From NCBI GenBank assembly GCA_002422305.1, contig DIUG01000005.1, positions 1-22,328 on the forward strand: a DNA stretch of 22,328 nucleotides, written 5' to 3'. Source of the DNA: Patescibacteria group bacterium UBA6164 (GTDB lineage: Bacteria > Patescibacteriota > Gracilibacteria > BD1-5 > UBA6164). A model generated the notes under the pieces. The model was given only the letters and a program-made list of their open reading frames with translations, was not told the DNA's origin and ran no database searches. This document shows, one piece after another, positions 17,879 through 22,328 of this stretch (position 1 is the stretch's first letter; every line of letters starts with the position of its first letter). The position numbers and the translations under genes were made by a program.

Positions 17879-19093
17879 ATGAAAAAAAATGTTGATTATA
17901 AATTATTTTTTATTGTACTAGTTTTAATTATATTTTGAATGGTTATGATATCTTCAGTATCGGTTTATTGATCATTCAAACTTACTAATACAATGGTTTT
18001 AAAATGATTAATAGAAGAATCTTTTAATTACTTTTATGTTATTAGAAATATTATTCATGTAATAATATCTTTAATAATATTATGAATACTTACAAAAGTA
18101 AATTATTCTTTTTTTGAAAAATATTCTAAACATATATTTTGAATAGCAATATTTCTTCTTATTTTAGTACTAATTAAATGAACAACTTATAAATGAGCAA
18201 CTTGATGGTTAAATATTCCTTGATTACCATTTGATATTCAACCGACAGAATTTTTAAAACTATCATTAGTTATATTTTTTGCAACATTCTTAAAAAAATA
18301 TAAATGATATCTTACAAGTTTTAAATATTGATATCTACCATTTATGTGATTTTTATTATTAGTAACACTATTAGTATGATTACAACCTGATTTTTGAACT
18401 ATAATGGTAATAGTACCTGTTTCTATAATTATGTATTTTTATGCTTGAATGAATATAAAACATTTATTAGTAACTATTTGATTATGAATTATTCTTATTT
18501 TATCTGTTTATTCAGCAGGGGAATATGATAAAGAAACTTGAAAAAATATAAATAAATTTTGATATATAAGACAAAGAATAGATAATTTTTTAGATGATAA
18601 TGAAGAATCTATAAAAAATAAAACTATTAATTATCAAACAGAACAAGCTTTAATAGCAATTTGAAGCTGATGAATTAAATGATTATGATTTTGATGATCT
18701 ATACAAAAATTTTGATATTTACCAGAAGTACAATGAGATTTCATTTTTTCCGTTATAATTGAAGAATTATGATTTATATGATGATTAGTTTTAACATTAT
18801 TATATATGTATATTTGATATAGATGATTTTATATAGCTTCAAGAGTATCTGAATTATTTGGAAAATTTGTTGCTGTATGAATATCATCACGGATATTAAT
18901 ACAAGCATTTATAAATATATGAGTTAATTTAAATATAGTACCTCTTACTTGAATTACACTACCTTTTATAAGTTATTGATGATCTTCTTTATTATCATTA
19001 ACAATTTGATTAGCTATATTATTAAATATTTCTAGAAATATTGATAACGAACAAAAATTTTCTAGATTAAATAGAAATAATATGATATTTTAA
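17879..19093 (+). CDS. ftsW: FtsW, SEDS-family septal peptidoglycan polymerase
   Basis: A 404-residue protein with about ten membrane helices. SEDS motifs: GATGWLNIPG, FDIQPTEFLKLSLV, LQPDFGT, YQTEQALIAIGSGG, GLGFGGSIQKFGYLPE, then GDFIFSVIIEELGFIGG and ITLPFISYGGSS near the end. The YLPE-x-x-x-DFIF loop and the SLIAIGSGG-like stretch favour FtsW over RodA. The enzyme polymerises glycan strands from lipid II at the septum with a partner transpeptidase, which is not encoded here. Nearly all the many glycines are TGA, including the tandem GG pairs. It ends the rnc-yggT-ftsW series; 122 bases separate it from mutS. Confidence 0.95.
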
Positions 19094-19215
19094 AATTATT
19101 TAATTTAACCTATCCTTAAATTCCTTTTTTTAATTCTTAATGGAAGGAGACTACAATTTTTAGCCTCTTTCCTAACAAGGAGAGAGAATTTAAGAGAGAG
19201 GTATTTTTCACTATT
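19094..19215 (+). promoter_or_regulatory. Structured purine-rich leader before mutS
   Basis: This intergenic stretch is noticeably richer in G and C than its surroundings. Complementary pieces: CTTAAATTC (19115-19123) with GAATTTAAG (19186-19194); CTCTTTCCT (19165-19173) with AGGAGAGAG (19178-19186, one mismatch); a short TCCTT (19122-19126) with AAGGA (19144-19148); and an outer ACCT/AGGT (19108-19111, 19199-19202). They could fold as a multi-helix 5' leader. The AAGGAG-like blocks are the only Shine-Dalgarno-like sequences near a start in this window, but the nearest G-rich block ends about 15 bases before the ATG. It matches no riboswitch class I recognise. Confidence 0.4.
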
Positions 19216-20412
19216 ATGAATGAAAATGTAACTCCTGCAATGATTCAATATTATGAAATGAAAGAACAGTATAAAGATTGTATACTTTTTTTTAGAATGT
19301 GAGATTTTTATGAAATGTTTGATGAAGATGCACATATAGCACACAAAATTTTATGAATAGCTATTACATCAAGAAATAAAAATTCTTCTAAACCTACACC
19401 ACTCGCATGAATACCTTTTCATGCAAAAGAAAAATATTTACCATTATTAATAAAATCTTGATATAAAGTAGCATTTGCTGAACAAGTATCTGATCCAAAA
19501 CTAAAATGAATAGTAAAAAGGGAAGTAATTAGAGTTGTTACTCCTTCGACATTGAGTTTAGAATGAGATATTTATGATTTAGATAATTGAAATAATTATA
19601 TTATTTCAATAGTTGAAGAGAATTGAATATATTGAATAAGTCAATTAGATTTATGAAATAATAAATGGTCTACTTGAGAATTTAATAATTTTAATAATTT
19701 AAAAACAGAATTATATAAACTTTCTCCTAAAGAAGTAGTTTTAGAAAAAAAATTATTTTGAAATAATGAATTAAAAGAAGTTCTTGAAAAAAAATTCTCA
19801 TTAAATATTTATTATTTTGAACAAAAAGAAGAAATAAAACTAAAACTTTTAAATCATTTTCATGTAAAAAATCTTGAATGATATTGAATAGAAAATAAAT
19901 TATTAGCTCAAAAATCTAGTGGAATGTTACTTGAATATTTAGAAACTAATCAAAAAACTAAGCTAAATTTTTTAAAAAGTATTTCATATATCAGTTATGA
20001 TTCATATATGAATTTAGATGAATCCACAATTAATAATCTGGACTTAATATATAATTTTTCTACTAAATCATCTACTATTTGAACTTTATTTTGAGTATTA
20101 AATCAAACAAAAACATCAATGGGTTCAAGTTTTTTAAGAGAACAAATCATTAAACCATTAAATAATATAGATGAAATACAAAAAAGATTAAATTTTATAG
20201 AAGAATTTACAAAGAATAAAATTTTATTAGATAAAATAAGATATAAATTAGAATATGTATCAAATATAAATACTATACTAAATAGGCTTGCTTTAAATAG
20301 AGCTAATCCTCGAGATTTATTAAATCTAAAAAAATCTCTTCAATCTATTATTGAAATATATGAAATAATAGAAAATGAATGAAGTGATAAACTAAAACAA
20401 ATAATAATATAA
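19216..20412 (+). CDS. mutS: MutS N-terminal half (no ATPase domain)
   Basis: A 398-residue protein that aligns with the first half of the mismatch-repair protein MutS (about 850 residues). Domain I has MNENVTPAMIQYYEMKEQYK and FFRMGDFYEMFDEDA with the mismatch-contacting F31-x-E33; PLAGIPFHA and FAEQVSDP follow. Domain II spans about 115-250, and the first part of the lever domain runs to NRANPRDLLNLKKSLQS near residue 375. The frame then stops with TAA. The clamp, the ATPase with its Walker motifs and the C-terminal dimerisation region are absent, and no frame downstream holds them because holA starts 4 bases later. It may keep mismatch binding, but cannot perform ATP-driven repair by itself. 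A lineage-specific truncation or a fresh gene loss are both possible. Confidence 0.88.
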
Positions 20413-20416
20413 AAAT

Positions 20417-21403
20417 ATGATATATCTATTTACATGAAATTCTGATTTTTTAGTAAAAGAAAAAGTAAAATCTTGGAAAGATCATTTTATCTCAAAATAT
20501 TGAGATTTTAATATAATACATATTAAAAATATTGAAACTGTAGATAATAATTTTCTTACACTAAATATTACATCTACTAGTTTTTTAGCTGAAAAAAAAT
20601 TGATAATAATAGATATAGAAACAAAAAATGAAAAAAATGATATTATAAAAAATAATTGAAAAACAAATCAAAAAGAAGAAAACTTAAATCAAAAAGAAGA
20701 ATTATTAATAAAATTATTATCAAATATTCCTGAAGATAATATTATTCTTATAAATATTATAAATCCTGACAAAAGAACAAAGTTTTATAAATTTTTATTA
20801 AAGGTAGCAGAAATAAAAGAATTTAATACAAATAATGAAAATTTATTTTCATTAATTTCAAATAAATATAAAAATAAAATATCAACTACTGCACTCAATA
20901 CATTAATTACTTATAAATCATATAATTTAAGTAAAATAATATCCGAAATAGAAAAATTATTAATTATTTTTGACTATATAGATAAAAAAGAAATAGTTGA
21001 AAATATAATACCTGAACTAGAAGTAAGTATATTTTTAATTATAGATGATTTATTTAATAAAAATTTATTAGAAGCAATAAAAAAAATAAATATAACTCTT
21101 GATGATACTAATATTTATGCATTTTATAATAATTTATTAGCAAATATTAGAACAAACATATATATATATCATCTTAAATATTTATGAAAAAAAACAGCAG
21201 AAATATCTCAAATACTAGATTTACAAAAAAGAAGTTTTTTAATAGATAAAAAGTATAAAATAAGCTATAATGAATTGAAAAAATTTTATATTAGATTATT
21301 AAATGTAGATAAAAAAATGAAATCTTGAAATCTGATATGAACTCAAGATTCTGATTTTAAATATGAATTAGAAAATGTGATATTAAAAATAGTAAATAAC
21401 TAA
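20417..21403 (+). CDS. holA: DNA polymerase III delta subunit (clamp loader)
   Basis: A 328-residue protein of the HolA family, near the usual length of about 340. Features seen are the opening MIYLFTGNSDFLVKEKV, the FLAEKKLIIID strand, a NIILINI strand and the helical middle LSKIISEIEKLLIIFDY. Then come EVSIFLIIDDLFNKNLLEAI and a late FYNNLLANIRTNIYIYHL, which resemble the collar helices. Delta opens the sliding clamp during loading. A charged loop (residues 75-100: NEKNDIIKNN, NQKEENLNQKEE) is an insertion relative to typical delta. Sequence identity to the family is low, so the call rests on order of motifs and length. It begins 4 bases after the truncated mutS and ends in a terminator. 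Confidence 0.78.
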
Positions 21404-21436
21404 AAAAATATTTTGATAAAAATCAAAATATTTTTT
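21403..21436. terminator. Terminator of holA
   Basis: Perfect 15-bp stem AAAAAATATTTTGAT (21403-21417) with its complement at 21422-21436, a 4-base loop and T-run. It begins inside the holA stop codon and can work from both sides. Confidence 0.85.
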
Positions 21437-21442
21437 TTAAAT

Positions 21443-21625
21443 TTATTGTTCAATCCGGCCTCAATCTTGACATTTCCAAGTACTATATTTTGTTCATAAT
21501 TCAGAACAATTATATGTGCCTCAAATTGTATATAAATCTTTAATTTGTTAATGATAAGTATTACATGTAAGAAGAGGTCTTTGTACAGCAGGTTCAGAAT
21601 TTTTTCTGTTGTATTTAAAAGAGCC
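21443..21625 (-). pseudogene. Remnant of a Cys-containing protein
   Basis: On the minus strand one frame reads like real protein: NGSFKYNRKNSEPAVQRPLL then TCNTYH, an in-frame TAA at 21550-21548, and QIKDLYTIGGTYNCSEL, GTKYSTWKCQDGG and RIEQ before a second TAA. It has TGA glycines, TGG tryptophan and three cysteines, and no start codon upstream. I infer the C-terminal end of a longer exported or surface protein, inactivated by a stop and loss of the 5' part. The alternative overlapping frame with an ATG (21627) has no TGA, runs through the holA terminator and looks like an artefact. The base composition is less AT-biased than its surroundings. Confidence 0.5.
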
Positions 21626-21661
21626 ATTTTTCTTTTTTTTAAAATTAAAAAAAAGAAAAAT

Positions 21662-21695
21662 AAAAAGTAAAAATTATTTAAAATTTTTACTTTTT
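21662..21695. terminator. Terminator of the PD-(D/E)XK gene
   Basis: Perfect 14-bp stem (21662-21675 with 21682-21695, core GTAAAAATT) with a 6-base loop and A/T tracts on both sides. It abuts the stop codon of the minus-strand nuclease-family gene. Confidence 0.8.
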
Positions 21696-22326
21696 ATTTC
21701 ACTTTCTCACTTTCAAAACTTTCTATATTTCTATCCTCAAAACTAAAGTTTATTCATATAATAAATATTTCTTTTTCTTCTAGCATATATTTCTCTACAT
21801 AATTTCTTTCTTTTATCTGTTCTAATGCTTTTAATCCTGTTTTTTTTACTTTAAATTCTATTACATATATATAATCTTCTATCTTTATTGTTAAGTCTAT
21901 TCTTCATTCATTTGTTATATCTTCTTGGATTACTTCCATTCACATTGAAAACAAAAATGAATAAAATACACTTACATAGTATCATTCATATTTAGCTATA
22001 TGTTCTACATTTGAATAAGCTATATTTGCATATATAACTTTTAGATATTTTATCAAATCTTCTACATTTCAAGTCATTAAAGCTTCATATATTGGTTTTG
22101 TCCTCTTTATATATTGTACTGAATCAAAGGCTTGTAAATAATCTGATATAATATATTCATTTAAACTTGTTCTTATTTCTCTATTTGGTATTTGTAATTT
22201 ATATGTATTTCTTCATTGTACATTTTTATGTTCTTTGATTGTTAGATATCCTGTTTGAAATAATAGTGTTTCTATCTTTATCTTTTCTATATCAAAGCTT
22301 CACATTATCTCTTCTCATAATTCTAG
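21694..22326 (-). CDS. PD-(D/E)XK nuclease superfamily protein, C-terminal part (partial)
   Basis: A partial protein of 210 residues, cut at its N-terminal side by the window end (codon frame 22326 downward). It opens with IKIETLLFQTGYLTIKEH and a PNREIRTSLNEYI stretch, which normally follow the AAA-ATPase-like domain in this family (DUF1703 type). The nuclease-like core has GRIDLTIKIED (Asp) and the YVIEFKVKKTG strand (E-x-K), followed by ALEQIKERNYVEKY and a closing IFIIGINFSFEDRNIES. These residues make up the PD-(D/E)XK motif, so catalysis is plausible but not proven for the family. These proteins are often present in many copies and linked with mobile or defence functions. Two tyrosine-rich helices lie between. 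Confidence 0.85.
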
Positions 22327-22328
22327 AT

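Noticed and set aside
21400..21627. A 75-residue minus-strand gene with ATG at 21627
   Set aside because: It uses no TGA glycine, extends through the holA terminator and has no recognisable motif; the neighbouring phase looks like real but decayed protein.
1..22328. TGA as tryptophan (Mycoplasma code 4)
   Set aside because: TGA falls on conserved glycines, and conserved tryptophans are encoded by TGG.

Overview
The window reads cleanly only with genetic code 25, in which TGA is glycine. TGA sits at invariant glycines, such as Walker A MATGSGKT of the Res protein, ERLEFLGDAV of RNase III and the G boxes of both histidine kinases. TGG still encodes Trp, for example IDWK in the DUF58 protein. 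With the extreme AT richness, the short intergenic gaps and a bL32 without a zinc ribbon, this points to a Patescibacteria/CPR genome of the Gracilibacteria or Absconditabacteria (SR1) type. I cannot tell which from sequence alone. Almost no gene has a Shine-Dalgarno sequence.

Left edge (1-1010): the end of an unrecognised gene and a truncated type III restriction Res-like helicase. Plus-strand Bat block (983-7083): six genes in tight series. They are a secreted BatD-like domain fused through one membrane segment to a MoxR AAA+ ATPase, a DUF58 protein, a small membrane protein, two membrane-anchored vWA proteins (BatA- and BatB-like) and a TPR protein with an acidic Gly-rich repeat tail (BatC-like). 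Together they look like an envelope protein-handling or stress complex.

Minus-strand redox block (10897 down to 7161): histidine kinase, OmpR-type regulator, membrane-anchored tandem thioredoxin, CcdA. This is probably a signal-controlled disulfide relay acting outside the membrane, converging on the Bat block. Then come a plus-strand UDP-GlcNAc 2-epimerase with a palindrome over its promoter and start, a nested palindromic REP/MITE-like element (12517-12688), a secreted coiled-coil protein on the minus strand, and a second two-component system (RR at 15703, HK ending at 13697). An 11-bp-period direct repeat lies between that system and the coiled-coil gene.

Housekeeping block, plus strand (15842-21403): rpmF, nusB, rnc-yggT-ftsW, a mutS that stops after its first half, and holA. 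The right edge holds a decayed gene fragment and the C-terminal part of a PD-(D/E)XK nuclease-family protein (minus strand, cut by the window end). No stretch over about 300 bases is without a gene or gene remnant. I found no tRNA, rRNA or CRISPR array.
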